Of a stretch of 26,149 nt of DNA, positions 5,992 through 13,790 are shown one piece after another. The notes beneath the pieces were generated by a model, which saw only the letters and a list, made by a program, of their open reading frames with translations, searched no databases and was not told where the DNA came from. The DNA lies in the IMG/VR virus record IMGVR_UViG_3300036719_000943, positions 1-26,149 of that record; one strand, 5' to 3'. Position 1 is the stretch's first letter. Each line of letters begins with the position of its first letter. The position numbers were made by a program, and so were the translations under genes. Origin of the DNA: a virus.

Positions 5992-7643
5992 TATCGGGGA
6001 GTTGTGAATTTGCGGGGCTTCAGGAAACCTCTGTTCTTCATGTCGCGGGGGCGCTGGGCCACCTTGCGGTCATTTTCTTCTAGCGTGTTCTTCTTGCGTT
6101 CGTCCGGCGGGAGGGCCTGAATCAGACGCTTCGCCTCGTTGACAGAAACGAGGTCGTTATTACGCTTTAGGTACGTTTGGCGCATCCAGAAATGGCGACA
6201 GGAACCGCCCCCTTTGTATAACCAGATGTCGTACGTGTCGGCTCCGTTCGGTCCCCAGCCGGGGTTCACCGCTTGACTACCCGCCTGCATAATATCTTCT
6301 TTCCGGTAGACCTTCATGGCCTGAATCATACGCGTGCAGAAATCGCGGCTCCGTCCGTCTGCGAGGGTCGTAGGAGCATAGGCGTAACGTACCCGAACGA
6401 TTTCGTTATCCTGCGAACTCTTCGCTTGAGGGTTATTCCGGAGCGTACGCGCAAACGTCCAAAGCGCGTCGTACTCTTCTTCCCGGTCGTAGTCTACTTC
6501 TCGTTCGTCGATTAACTCCCAGTCGTCGCCCATCTGCTCCCCTAGTCCTTCGAGGTAGTCCGCTACCCCGTCGAGGTTGTGTTCTTCCGAAAGTTCTACC
6601 AAACTAGAATCCACTCCCGAAGCGTTTAGAAGCGTCTTAACGGCCTCTTCGATTACTTGTTGGTAGGGAGTTATTACCTGTTGCTCGAAAAGGTCCATAG
6701 AGGCCTCTAATTCGCTTCCGCCTCCTAGCTTGCCCGCGACCATAACCCCGAACATCTGCGGGTTCGTGACGCGGTGGCCTATCATAATCTTCGCGGTGGT
6801 TTCTTCCGAAAGGAACTGGTACTGCTTATCCGCGTCCGAAAGGGTAAACGCCTCGATAGTCGGGGCGCGGTCCGGCTCATCGGAAAAGGTCATCCAGAAC
6901 TTACCCGCGTTCTGTGCTCCGGCGGCCTGCCTTTCGATATCCCGACGGATTTCGCGGCGTTCCTCATCCGACGGAATACCGTTCTTAAAGTGGATTGCGA
7001 ACGAAGGGGAAAGGCCGTTCTTGATATTGTTTATGTGGAATACCGAAATCTCCTTCTCGAGTTCGATATAGTTAATGGCTCCGATATAGTCGGGCTTTGG
7101 GTAGTAGTAAGACCCTACCGAAAACGGCTTTACATAGAGAACCTGCGTCGGGTACTCGTTTTTTGTCTCTGGGTTAAAGCGGGCTATGGCCATAGGTTCC
7201 TGTCTGGAGTCGCTCCAGTCCCGCGAGTAGTAATACCACTGTACTACCTCTTCTTCGTCGCAGACCCCCGAACGTAAATTCTCAAACGGGAGGTGGCTAA
7301 TGTTCGCAATTACCGTTCGGTCTACGCTCCAGTTAACCTCGAGGGCGAAACCGTTCTGAATCTTCAGGTCGATAGCGCATTTCCGGAGTTCCGAATTCAG
7401 GTCCCACTGTGCCGCGAGCAGTTTCGCGTTCAGGTCCGCGGGCTCGAACCCCTCCCCGTAAATCATCATCCCGATAGTCGTGCATAACGCGTTATGCGTC
7501 GGGCTGCAATGGTAGAGGTCTACCAGATAGTTCGGGAATAGGTTATCGTCCCCGTACTTGACCCAGTCCCCCTTCGCGTGTTCGCGGTAGGACCTAGCTT
7601 CGTACGTCTTGAGTTGGACGTTTTCGATTTTATTCGTTGCCAT
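5991..7643 (-). CDS. Portal protein with Cys/His C-terminal domain
   Basis: The protein has 550 residues. Features expected of a portal include the entry segment (DNLFPNYLVDLYHCSPTHNA, then LCTTIGMMIYGEG), the SPSFAIHFKNGIPSDEERRE region and the stem/crown region RVTNPQMFGVMVAGKLGGGS. The portal would form the ring through which DNA is packaged. From about residue 470 an extra domain follows (YDIWLYKGGGSCRHFWMRQT) with conserved-looking Cys, His and Trp, then RPRDMKNRGF. I recall this motif at the ends of Bacteroidota-phage head maturation or MuF-like proteins, so it may be a fused accessory module. The gene lies about 15 kb downstream of the large terminase. Confidence 0.85.
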   Translation of the reverse strand: MATNKIENVQLKTYEARSYREHAKGDWVKYGDDNLFPNYLVDLYHCSPTHNALCTTIGMMIYGEGFEPADLNAKLLAAQWDLNSELRKCAIDLKIQNGFALEVNWSVDRTVIANISHLPFENLRSGVCDEEEVVQWYYYSRDWSDSRQEPMAIARFNPETKNEYPTQVLYVKPFSVGSYYYPKPDYIGAINYIELEKEISVFHINNIKNGLSPSFAIHFKNGIPSDEERREIRRDIERQAAGAQNAGKFWMTFSDEPDRAPTIEAFTLSDADKQYQFLSEETTAKIMIGHRVTNPQMFGVMVAGKLGGGSELEASMDLFEQQVITPYQQVIEEAVKTLLNASGVDSSLVELSEEHNLDGVADYLEGLGEQMGDDWELIDEREVDYDREEEYDALWTFARTLRNNPQAKSSQDNEIVRVRYAYAPTTLADGRSRDFCTRMIQAMKVYRKEDIMQAGSQAVNPGWGPNGADTYDIWLYKGGGSCRHFWMRQTYLKRNNDLVSVNEAKRLIQALPPDERKKNTLEENDRKVAQRPRDMKNRGFLKPRKFTTPR

Positions 7644-8028
7644 AGAAGAGTACGTTATCTTCGAGAGTGATAGTAGGGAGGCTTACGATAGCCGCCCCCG
7701 GAACGCGCAAGGTACCCTGCTCGATTAAAGCTACAACCGCCGCGTTATTTGGGTCTTTATTGGTACTTGAGTTCTGGGCATAAACGAAATAATCGTAATC
7801 CCCGGTCTCCGTCAAAAGGACGTTATTCGTGGTAGTCGCGTTTGTAGCTACCTGAATCTTCGTATACCTCGGATTGTCGTTAATCACGTAACCCACGAAA
7901 TAGAAATCTTCGAGGGTCATCCGGTGTACCAGCTTGAACAGGTAATGCGTGTACGTGTAATCCCGCCCCGCGTCCTGAAGCGTGAGGTAGATGTTCTGGT
8001 TACCGCTATTCGAGTTTAAGTACAACAT
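7630..8028 (-). CDS. Small virion-type protein (hypothetical structural)
   Basis: The protein has 132 residues and alternates beta strands and turns (QNIYLTLQDAGRDYTYTHYL, YFVGYVINDNPRYTKIQVAT, YDYFVYAQNSST) with a Thr/Asn-rich middle, resembling small beta-rich virion proteins. It overlaps the second glycosyltransferase by 23 bases and the portal gene by 14, so it is transcribed with the head genes. No catalytic residues or membrane segments are visible. It may decorate the head or tail; the exact role is unknown. Confidence 0.65.
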   Translation of the reverse strand: MLYLNSNSGNQNIYLTLQDAGRDYTYTHYLFKLVHRMTLEDFYFVGYVINDNPRYTKIQVATNATTTNNVLLTETGDYDYFVYAQNSSTNKDPNNAAVVALIEQGTLRVPGAAIVSLPTITLEDNVLFYGNE

Positions 8029-8692
8029 CTCGAGGGATTAGGTGTGCTTCGGGTACTACTTCGTCGAGGTCGTAGTTCTCGGGGCTGTACTTATAACGCG
8101 CAAAGGCACTAACATTTACGGAACTCTTTACATCTGCTACCGTAGGCGTTTGGCTCCAGAAGGGTTCTACCTTCGTTTTCTCCCAGACGCTCCGCCGGGA
8201 ACAGCCGTCTAGACCTACCTGCCTATCAGTCCACATAACCGGGACTGCATCTACCAAACGTCTAGCCATAAAGCGACCGGCCCCCGAAGCGTAACCCCGA
8301 AACAAAGTCCCTTCTCTGGTGTCCGCTCGGAACATGTAGATATTTCGAGACCCGGCGAACTCGTACTCTTTCATCAGTTCTACGATATGCGCGCCGCCTC
8401 CCGGGAGGATGAAATCGTCCGAACCTAACTGGAGCATAAAGTCCCACGAGAAATCCCGCATCCAGTCGAGTAACTCGTTATTCTTTGTTCCCAGTCGTTC
8501 GTTCGCGAACCACTTGTAGTTCCATCCGAATTCCTGTGCGAGTTGCTCGTGTTCGTCTTCTGAAACCGCGATATACGGAACCAGTTCGGCCCCGTTTTCT
8601 TGGAACTCCTTTTGGATTCTCTGAAGGCCTACGTAGCAGGCTCGCGTAAGTTCTACCCGCTTCCAGACGGGTATATGAAGGGCTATTTTCAT
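8006..8692 (-). CDS. Glycosyltransferase-like protein (GT-A type), second of pair
   Basis: The ATG at 8692 overlaps the preceding stop (ATGA) and gives 228 residues; the longer frame to 8833 runs over the preceding gene and begins with low-quality sequence. The N-terminus MKIALHIPVWKRVELTRACY is typical of GT-A enzymes. LQLGSDDFILPGG (about 90-102) supplies a DxD-like metal and nucleotide-sugar site. RYASGAGRF-like and SRRSVWEKT segments may line the acceptor site. It would transfer a sugar to a phage or host target. Sequence alone cannot name the sugar. Confidence 0.75.
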   Translation of the reverse strand: MKIALHIPVWKRVELTRACYVGLQRIQKEFQENGAELVPYIAVSEDEHEQLAQEFGWNYKWFANERLGTKNNELLDWMRDFSWDFMLQLGSDDFILPGGGAHIVELMKEYEFAGSRNIYMFRADTREGTLFRGYASGAGRFMARRLVDAVPVMWTDRQVGLDGCSRRSVWEKTKVEPFWSQTPTVADVKSSVNVSAFARYKYSPENYDLDEVVPEAHLIPRDVVLKLE

Positions 8693-9315
8693 GGGAAGTA
8701 AATACGGTATAGGCGTGGCCAGTTGTGGTGGTGTAGGTCCCAGATAGTCAACCCCTCCGGCGGGGGGATATAGCCGAAATAGTCGGCTTTGTGCGGGAGG
8801 GCGTAGGCCTTTACCTCGTTCTTCCGCATCCAAGAACCTACCAAAATATCAAGGCAGTTCCAGTCGTATTCGAGACCTTCGAGCAGGGCCGCGTAGATAG
8901 TCGCAGGATAGAACGAAACTCCGGTCCCCGGAACGTCTACCCGCTTCGTGTCTGGGTTCGCACGGAGGCAGTGCGCTACGGCCTTCGGTTCCTGTCCGTG
9001 TACCTCTTTGCCGTGGTGGGTGAGGATAGCATTCGGAAAGGCCCCCGAATAGTTCAAGAAATCTTCTACGTACGTAGGTGGGTATATCAGGTCGTCGTCG
9101 CACGAAATAAAGTCCCCCGGCACGTGTGCTAGCTTGGAGAAGTCCCCTCGGTTTGGTCCGTGTGTAACCGTTATCCAGTCCGTTTCTAAATCGAGCGGGA
9201 AAGATTCGTCCGCCCAGTAGATATACAACTGTCGTACCTGTCCCTTTAGGGAAAATATAGCCTCTTTGGAGGCGGGCCACCGTTCGGGAAGGCAGGCCAT
9301 GCCAGCGTTAACCAT
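8689..9315 (-). CDS. Glycosyltransferase-like protein (GT2-like), first of pair
   Basis: I place the start at the ATG at 9315 (208 residues), because the open frame upstream to 9360 runs through a terminator hairpin. The N-terminal half has GT-A features: RQLYIYWADES, then HVPGDFISCDDDLIYPPTYV with the aspartate-rich DxD motif at about residue 80. GTGVSFYPATIYAALLEGLE and DWNCLDILVGSW follow as likely acceptor-side segments. It directly follows the tail-tube-like gene and overlaps the second glycosyltransferase. The position suggests modification of virion proteins or of host surface glycans. Confidence 0.78.
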   Translation of the reverse strand: MVNAGMACLPERWPASKEAIFSLKGQVRQLYIYWADESFPLDLETDWITVTHGPNRGDFSKLAHVPGDFISCDDDLIYPPTYVEDFLNYSGAFPNAILTHHGKEVHGQEPKAVAHCLRANPDTKRVDVPGTGVSFYPATIYAALLEGLEYDWNCLDILVGSWMRKNEVKAYALPHKADYFGYIPPPEGLTIWDLHHHNWPRLYRIYFP

Positions 9316-9320
9316 ATAGC

Positions 9321-9347
9321 AAAGAAAAGGCCGGGAATACCCCGGCC
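9321..9347 (-). terminator. Rho-independent terminator after tail-tube gene
   Basis: On the minus strand GGCCGGG pairs with CCCGGCC around a five-base loop and is followed by TTTTCTTT. It separates the tail-tube-like gene from the glycosyltransferase pair. No strong promoter is visible after it, so the downstream genes probably depend on read-through. Confidence 0.8.
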
Positions 9348-9372
9348 CTATCCTAACCAAGAAAACAAACCT

Positions 9373-9894
9373 TTACGTCTCCGAAGTATAAGTAATATTC
9401 GTCACCGCGGTAAGGACCGGAGCGGGTGCCTTTTCTTCCGCCGTAAACGTCAACGTGTAGCCGTGCATATCGGCGGCCGCCGTTCCTACCGTAATGGTTC
9501 CTCCCGTAACGTCTACGCCGTTTAGGAGACCCATAACCAAGCGCTCTCCGTTTGCGGTTTCCACGATAACGCAAAGACGCGTCTTAATCAGGTCTGCAAT
9601 TTCGGCGTTAACGGCCGCTTCCATCTTCGGAATCGTGACCTCGAGAACTTGAGAATAGAAGACGTTCCCCGTTTCCATAGACGCGTTAATCGTCTGAACA
9701 AACGAAGCCGTGTTCTTCGTCAGCTGAAAAGAGTAGACGGTAATTGCCTCGGCCGCACCTGCGAGAGCACCCGCAGTAACCGTGCCCCAGTTGGAGCCGT
9801 CCGGGTCGAAGGTCTTAACCCAGAAGCGACGTACACCCCCGATAGCGTCTTTACAGGGGTATCCCCGTCCCGTGATTGTGATATTACAAGGCAT
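9373..9894 (-). CDS. Tail-tube-like structural protein
   Basis: The open frame begins at a TTG (9915) inside the terminator tail. I choose the ATG at 9894, giving 173 residues. The N-terminus (MPCNITITGRGYPCKDAIGG, then VRRFWVKTF) and the C-terminal beta segment (MGLLNGVDVTGGTITVGTAA, then HGYTLTFTAEEKAPAP) match a beta-rich family found in Bacteroidota siphophages that behaves like a tail-tube subunit. It lies between the major capsid and glycosyltransferase genes, flanked by terminators on both sides. It could instead be a head decoration protein. Confidence 0.65.
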   Translation of the reverse strand: MPCNITITGRGYPCKDAIGGVRRFWVKTFDPDGSNWGTVTAGALAGAAEAITVYSFQLTKNTASFVQTINASMETGNVFYSQVLEVTIPKMEAAVNAEIADLIKTRLCVIVETANGERLVMGLLNGVDVTGGTITVGTAAADMHGYTLTFTAEEKAPAPVLTAVTNITYTSET

Positions 9895-9908
9895 TGAATT
9901 TGGGATTA

Positions 9909-9941
9909 AAGACAAAAGGAAGGGGCTATTAGCCCCCTCCT
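9909..9941 (-). terminator. Rho-independent terminator after major capsid gene
   Basis: On the minus strand AAGGAGGGGGCT pairs with AGCCCCTTCCTT (one G-T pair) around AAT and is followed by TTGTCTTT. It is a 12-bp stem placed 16 bases past the capsid stop. Partial termination here would raise capsid mRNA over downstream genes, a common arrangement for abundant virion proteins. Confidence 0.85.
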
Positions 9942-9956
9942 TCTATCGGGTTGTTA

Positions 9957-10883
9957 TTACGTGGTCCGACGGAGCAGGCCGTACGAATCGTGGTCTACTA
10001 CCTGCGTGCCGAATGCGAACTTCATGATAACGCGGGTAACGTCGTCTCCCGTCACGCCCATGAGGTCGAGAACTGCCGCCTCGGTGAGGTCGGTCAGAAG
10101 GTTCGTTCCTGCGTACAGGTTCTCAACACGCGAAATCAAAAGCGTGTCATTCGGGAAACCGCCGGGGCAAACGACGGTGTGACCTGCGTACTTGTCGGCC
10201 ATACCTTCTGCGAGGTAAGGCAGGTTGTACGTAGCAGCCAAAGCGGAGTAGTACAAAGACTTCGACGCGCGGCTCATGTAGATAATGGCCGTAGTGTCGC
10301 CACGGAGAACCGGCGGGCAGTTCGTAGTGGTCAAAGACTCCAACTTCGAAAGGATATTCGCAGCAGACAGGGCAGCCGTTAAGTTTGCTTCGTAGGTCGG
10401 CGAAGCCAAAACCATTTGACGGAGCAGACCGTTGAACGCGGTGTAGGTAGCACCCGTCGCCGTACCGGCGTCGATGTTGTAATTACCCTGCCAGATGTTG
10501 AACTCGATAGATTCTGCGGCCTTCTTTGCGACGTACTGTGCCGCCGCTGCCTTCATGTCCGCCGGGGCCGGAGCAGCAGCACCAATCATTTGCTCAGACT
10601 CCCACGCCATATGGAGGTCTTTGTTACAGATTTGGTCGTTAATCTGGAGGTCCGTCAAAGACAGAGCAACGTCGGACAAAGCCAAAGCCGTACCCGTCGT
10701 AAACGTGCAAGTAGCGGCCTGAATTTGGCTACCGGAGAACTTCCGCAGTTGAGCACGTCCGCGGACGTTGTTCAGTACGGTGACATAGTTGTTTGCAATT
10801 GTGTCTGCTGCCAGAATTGCGGGGGCCACATAGGGAAGCGCCTGTTTCCCTACGTAGTTACTGGTGATTGAAGCATCTGCCAT
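9957..10883 (-). CDS. Major capsid protein
   Basis: The 308-residue protein has moderate charge and is rich in Ala and Thr. It has an N-terminal region rich in small residues, a central helical stretch (DLHMAWESEQMIGAAAPAPA, then QYVAKKAAESIEFNIWQGNY) that fits the spine helix of an HK97-type capsid, and a C-terminal segment (EAAVLDLMGVTGDDVTRVIM, then KFAFGTQVVDHDSYG) typical of Bacteroidota-phage capsids. Its order protease, scaffold, capsid, followed by a strong terminator, supports the call. No catalytic motif is present. It should form the icosahedral shell. Confidence 0.85.
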   Translation of the reverse strand: MADASITSNYVGKQALPYVAPAILAADTIANNYVTVLNNVRGRAQLRKFSGSQIQAATCTFTTGTALALSDVALSLTDLQINDQICNKDLHMAWESEQMIGAAAPAPADMKAAAAQYVAKKAAESIEFNIWQGNYNIDAGTATGATYTAFNGLLRQMVLASPTYEANLTAALSAANILSKLESLTTTNCPPVLRGDTTAIIYMSRASKSLYYSALAATYNLPYLAEGMADKYAGHTVVCPGGFPNDTLLISRVENLYAGTNLLTDLTEAAVLDLMGVTGDDVTRVIMKFAFGTQVVDHDSYGLLRRTT

Positions 10884-10885
10884 GA

Positions 10886-11437
10886 TTACTGCATAAAGTG
10901 GTTTTGAATGATTGCAACACGCTCCGCTACGGAGTGGTTAGAAAGGTTGAGGGGTTTTACCTCTTTTTGAACTGGGGCCTTACGGATTGCCGGGGTAGCC
11001 GTCTTTCCGAGTTTCTCGATTTGCGCGTCGCGCTCTGCGATAGCTTTAGAAACCTTCTTCAGTTCTTGATTCATCGACTTGATAGCCTCCGAAATCATGG
11101 ACTGGACTTCTTCGCGGGTAAGAACTTCGCTCATTTTCTCTTCTTCTTCTTTCGCCTCTTCTACCTCCTCGACTTCCGGGGCCATCCATTCTGCGATAGC
11201 GCCATCCGTTACGACGAACTTTGTTCCGTCCTCGAGGGTGTAGTCTCCGTCCGGGAGGGGGATTTGTTCCCCTTCGTCATTCACGACGAAAACGGGAACG
11301 CCGATAGCCCACTCTTCGGCTTCGGTTTGGATTTCCTGCCCTCCTTCGAGGATGGCAGTAGCCAGTGCGACCTTCTCCTCCGACAGCATAGCGCTGTACT
11401 TGGAAAACAAGGCCGCAACTCTTTGGTTAATGTTCAT
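10886..11437 (-). CDS. Capsid scaffold-like protein
   Basis: The 183-residue protein is highly acidic in the middle (EVEEVEEAKEEEEKMSEVL), with a helical, coiled-coil-prone section after it (VQSMISEAIKSMNQELKKVS, then KAIAERDAQIEKLGK) and a basic, partly hydrophobic tail. A small domain near residue 60 (GDYTLEDGTKFVVTDGAIAE) recurs in Bacteroidota-phage scaffolds. The gene lies between the prohead protease and the capsid gene, the classic scaffold position. It would guide procapsid assembly and then be degraded. Confidence 0.8.
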   Translation of the reverse strand: MNINQRVAALFSKYSAMLSEEKVALATAILEGGQEIQTEAEEWAIGVPVFVVNDEGEQIPLPDGDYTLEDGTKFVVTDGAIAEWMAPEVEEVEEAKEEEEKMSEVLTREEVQSMISEAIKSMNQELKKVSKAIAERDAQIEKLGKTATPAIRKAPVQKEVKPLNLSNHSVAERVAIIQNHFMQ

Positions 11438-11474
11438 TGAGTTATAGGGTTTAAGGGTTTAACTATTTGGAAGG

Positions 11475-12062
11475 TCATTTCTTGACAGAAGCCACTTCCG
11501 CGCGGACGTCCTCTAGAATCTCTTCGAGTTCTCCAAGGAACGAATCCGCCGATAAATCGACCTTCCGCGTGAACATCCCTTCGATACTGAAGCCTTTAAT
11601 TCGGTTCTCTTTGACCCATTCTTCCCAGATAGCATCGGAATCGATTTTCATGGAAACCATCCACGTTCCACGTGGAACATTCATACCGTACATACGGCTT
11701 TTGTCTTGTTCTCCTTCCACTATCCACGACTCAATAACCGTGGTTCCGTTTAAGGGAACTTCGTGCTCGAGGGTAGCGCGGTTCTGGTTTCCTGCCTTAA
11801 AATAGAGTTCCATCGCTTTGCGTACGGTCTCCTTCGAGAACCAGATATGGAACTCCTGTTCGTCTTTCCGCCGGTAAATCGGTTTGTCTGGAATCAGAGC
11901 AGGACCCATAACCACGCGCCGTTCTTTGTCGGTCGTTTGGAAGTTGTACTGGGTAGAAAGGGCGACCCAGTCCGCCTCGATAGCAGGTTCTGCCACCAAA
12001 GAAATTGCCTGAATGCCGTACGCGTCGGCCTGTTCGTCGATTACGAGTTCGAAAATTTCCAT
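11475..12062 (-). CDS. Prohead protease, XkdF-like serine protease
   Basis: The protein has 195 residues. The candidate catalytic residues are His100 in ATLEHE and Ser159 in KGFSIEGMF, the latter being the hallmark motif of the XkdF/S78-type prohead proteases. It would cleave the scaffold and capsid during maturation. The gene directly precedes the scaffold and capsid genes and shares a base with the tape-measure stop. Inside it, over residues 128-133, lies a near-perfect parS-like palindrome. Upstream residues 1-60 show the DAYGIQAISLVAEPAIE segment that also belongs to this family. Confidence 0.88.
   Translation of the reverse strand: MEIFELVIDEQADAYGIQAISLVAEPAIEADWVALSTQYNFQTTDKERRVVMGPALIPDKPIYRRKDEQEFHIWFSKETVRKAMELYFKAGNQNRATLEHEVPLNGTTVIESWIVEGEQDKSRMYGMNVPRGTWMVSMKIDSDAIWEEWVKENRIKGFSIEGMFTRKVDLSADSFLGELEEILEDVRAEVASVKK
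11664..11679. promoter_or_regulatory. parS-like palindrome inside prohead protease gene
   Basis: The 16-mer CGTTCCACGTGGAACA contains a perfect 14-base palindrome and matches TGTTCCACGTGGAACA, a known bacterial parS sequence, at 15 of 16 positions. It would therefore be a plausible binding site for a chromosomal-type ParB. It lies in coding sequence and encodes Val-Pro-Arg-Gly-Thr, so chance resemblance imposed by the protein sequence is possible. Confidence 0.5.
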
Positions 12063-13609
12063 TATCCTACTAGGCTAGCTTGTTCTTTTATCTTTTGGTT
12101 CGCTTGTTGAGCATTCGAGACGTCGGAAGCGAGTACGTAACTCTTGAACCCGCTCGTTTGGCTTCCGCGCATAAAGGAAAGGTCTATCTGCGGGGCTTGA
12201 GGGGCTGAACCTCCGCCCATCCCTCCGCCGCCTCCGCCCGCAAGGGTAGGCGTAGTCTCCGCCGGGGGCCATTTCTGCCTGCTAATTGTTGCAATTTGTG
12301 CAATACCCGTAGCCGCTACCGCTGCCGTCTGAAGGAGTCGCAGGATTGTAGACGGTTGCGTTTTGTCCGTGAGGGCCGTAGTGACACCTTCGGCGGTATT
12401 CATAATCGCAGAGGCCAAAGAAATAGCCTTCGAAATCTTAAAGTTCCGTTCGGCCCGCTTTTCGTCGCCCTTCGTAAACGCGTCGTTCAGAGCAGAAACG
12501 GCCTGAAGGGTCATATTCGCAAAATTCAGCGTACCCTGCGCCTTCTGGTTCTGAATCTTGATATAGTCGTGCAGGTAATTGTTATCCGATTCTCGGATTT
12601 CCTGCGTAGTTCCTATAATAGTTTTCTTGGAGTCGTTTGCGAACTGGCTCACGCTAGCCCTTCCTGCCTGAAGGCCCGCGTTTGTCTCTTGTAGGGTCTT
12701 CAGTTCTTCGGCTCGTGCTTCCCGTGCGACTTTGATGCGCTCTTCTTCGAGTGCGATAGCTTCGGCCTTCAGTCCGTTGACTTTATTCTGGAGTTCCGTT
12801 TGGAGCGTTAACGATTCCTGTTCGATTTCGTAGACCCGTACCCGCAACTCCGCTAAACGGTCTAAATCCTCCTCCGTGGCGTTCGTCGTGGCCTGCCTCT
12901 GCTGCTCGATTCGCAGTTCTTCGCGAGCGTTTCCGAGTCGCTGGTTTACGAGGTTCTTCTCGAGGTTCGCCGCCCGCCGTGCCGCGCTAATCCTTTCCTC
13001 TATACTGCGGTTTACGTCGTCCGAAACCATTTTCAAACGCTCGATTTCCGCCCGCTGTTTCGCCGTTTCTACGGTGAGTTCTCGGTTAGAAGCCCGTAAC
13101 CTCTGGGTGGCTCTCGTGAGTTCATCGATAACTGCTACCTCCTTCTTGATTTCCTCCCCGATACCTTTAACCGCGTTTGCCGCGTCCTCCGCCGCCCCTT
13201 GGAAATCCCCCTGAAAGAACTTAACTATAGCGCCTCCGATAGCTGCCACGCGGTCCAGAAGGACGTTGAACGTGGCTTTGAGCATATTAAGGCCCTGCTC
13301 TAACAACTTCGCCCCTTCCGCCGTCTGGGTAAAGTAGGCCGCGAGGGTTCCGACAGCCACCACGATAGCCCCGATTCCCGTAGAAATCAGAGCGACCTTG
13401 AGGAGGCCCATAGACCCGATTAAAGACCGCGCCCCAGCTACGCCCTGAACCAAACCGGAAGCCAGCCCACCCGTAAGCCGGTCGGCCCCTCCGAGGGCTT
13501 TCTTACTGGATTCGCCTAAATCGTCAAACGCCTTCTCCGCCGCTTCGAGGGCGTTATCTAGGTCGGACGTGTCGGCCTTAATATCTACTACTACCTCTTT
13601 TTTAGCCAT
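12062..13609 (-). CDS. Tape-measure-like tail protein, short
   Basis: The protein has 515 residues. The N-terminus (EVVVDIKADTSDLDNALEAA) is typical of tape measures. A hydrophobic stretch at about 70-95 (LLKVALISTGIGAIVVAVGT, then LAAYF) is the usual membrane-active segment. Residues about 150-330 are strongly heptad-like (RATQRLRASNRELTVETAKQ, then EELRIEQQRQATTNATEED), predicting a long coiled coil. A glycine-rich linker (AGGGGGGMGGGS) precedes the C-terminus. At about 1.5 angstrom per residue it would specify a tail of about 77 nm. It directly precedes the prohead protease gene, an unusual order. Confidence 0.75.
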   Translation of the reverse strand: MAKKEVVVDIKADTSDLDNALEAAEKAFDDLGESSKKALGGADRLTGGLASGLVQGVAGARSLIGSMGLLKVALISTGIGAIVVAVGTLAAYFTQTAEGAKLLEQGLNMLKATFNVLLDRVAAIGGAIVKFFQGDFQGAAEDAANAVKGIGEEIKKEVAVIDELTRATQRLRASNRELTVETAKQRAEIERLKMVSDDVNRSIEERISAARRAANLEKNLVNQRLGNAREELRIEQQRQATTNATEEDLDRLAELRVRVYEIEQESLTLQTELQNKVNGLKAEAIALEEERIKVAREARAEELKTLQETNAGLQAGRASVSQFANDSKKTIIGTTQEIRESDNNYLHDYIKIQNQKAQGTLNFANMTLQAVSALNDAFTKGDEKRAERNFKISKAISLASAIMNTAEGVTTALTDKTQPSTILRLLQTAAVAATGIAQIATISRQKWPPAETTPTLAGGGGGGMGGGSAPQAPQIDLSFMRGSQTSGFKSYVLASDVSNAQQANQKIKEQASLVG

Positions 13610-13790
13610 GGAATAGGCGGTATATCACGTATAACAAAAGGCCATACCAGCCGAAGAAAACCAGTGATGCCAGCACCACATCTAAAACCTTATGCCATAC
13701 AGGACGGCGCGGCCTCTTCAGAAGGTGCAGAGCATCGATAATATAACCGAAGTCCTTGCATCCTTTAACTCGAAACTCTTTCGGAGTCAT
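13602..13790 (-). CDS. Small membrane protein between hub and tape measure genes
   Basis: The 62-residue product has a basic first half (KGCKDFGYIIDALHLLKRPR, then RPVWHK) and one C-terminal membrane helix (VVLASLVFFGWYGLLLYVIY). The start overlaps the hub-like stop by 4 bases, and the stop lies 8 bases inside the tape-measure gene. In many siphophages this position holds a tail assembly chaperone, but the membrane helix argues against that here. The function is unknown. Confidence 0.6.
   Translation of the reverse strand: MTPKEFRVKGCKDFGYIIDALHLLKRPRRPVWHKVLDVVLASLVFFGWYGLLLYVIYRLFHG

Noticed and set aside
9316-9360. N-terminal extension of the first glycosyltransferase
   Set aside because: The extension is encoded by a terminator hairpin and its flanks; the ATG at 9315 gives the normal GT-A start.
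12220-12245. Gly-rich CCTCCGCC repeats here and near 19217 and 21145 as DNA repeats
   Set aside because: Each simply encodes a glycine linker inside a virion protein, and no longer shared sequence surrounds them.
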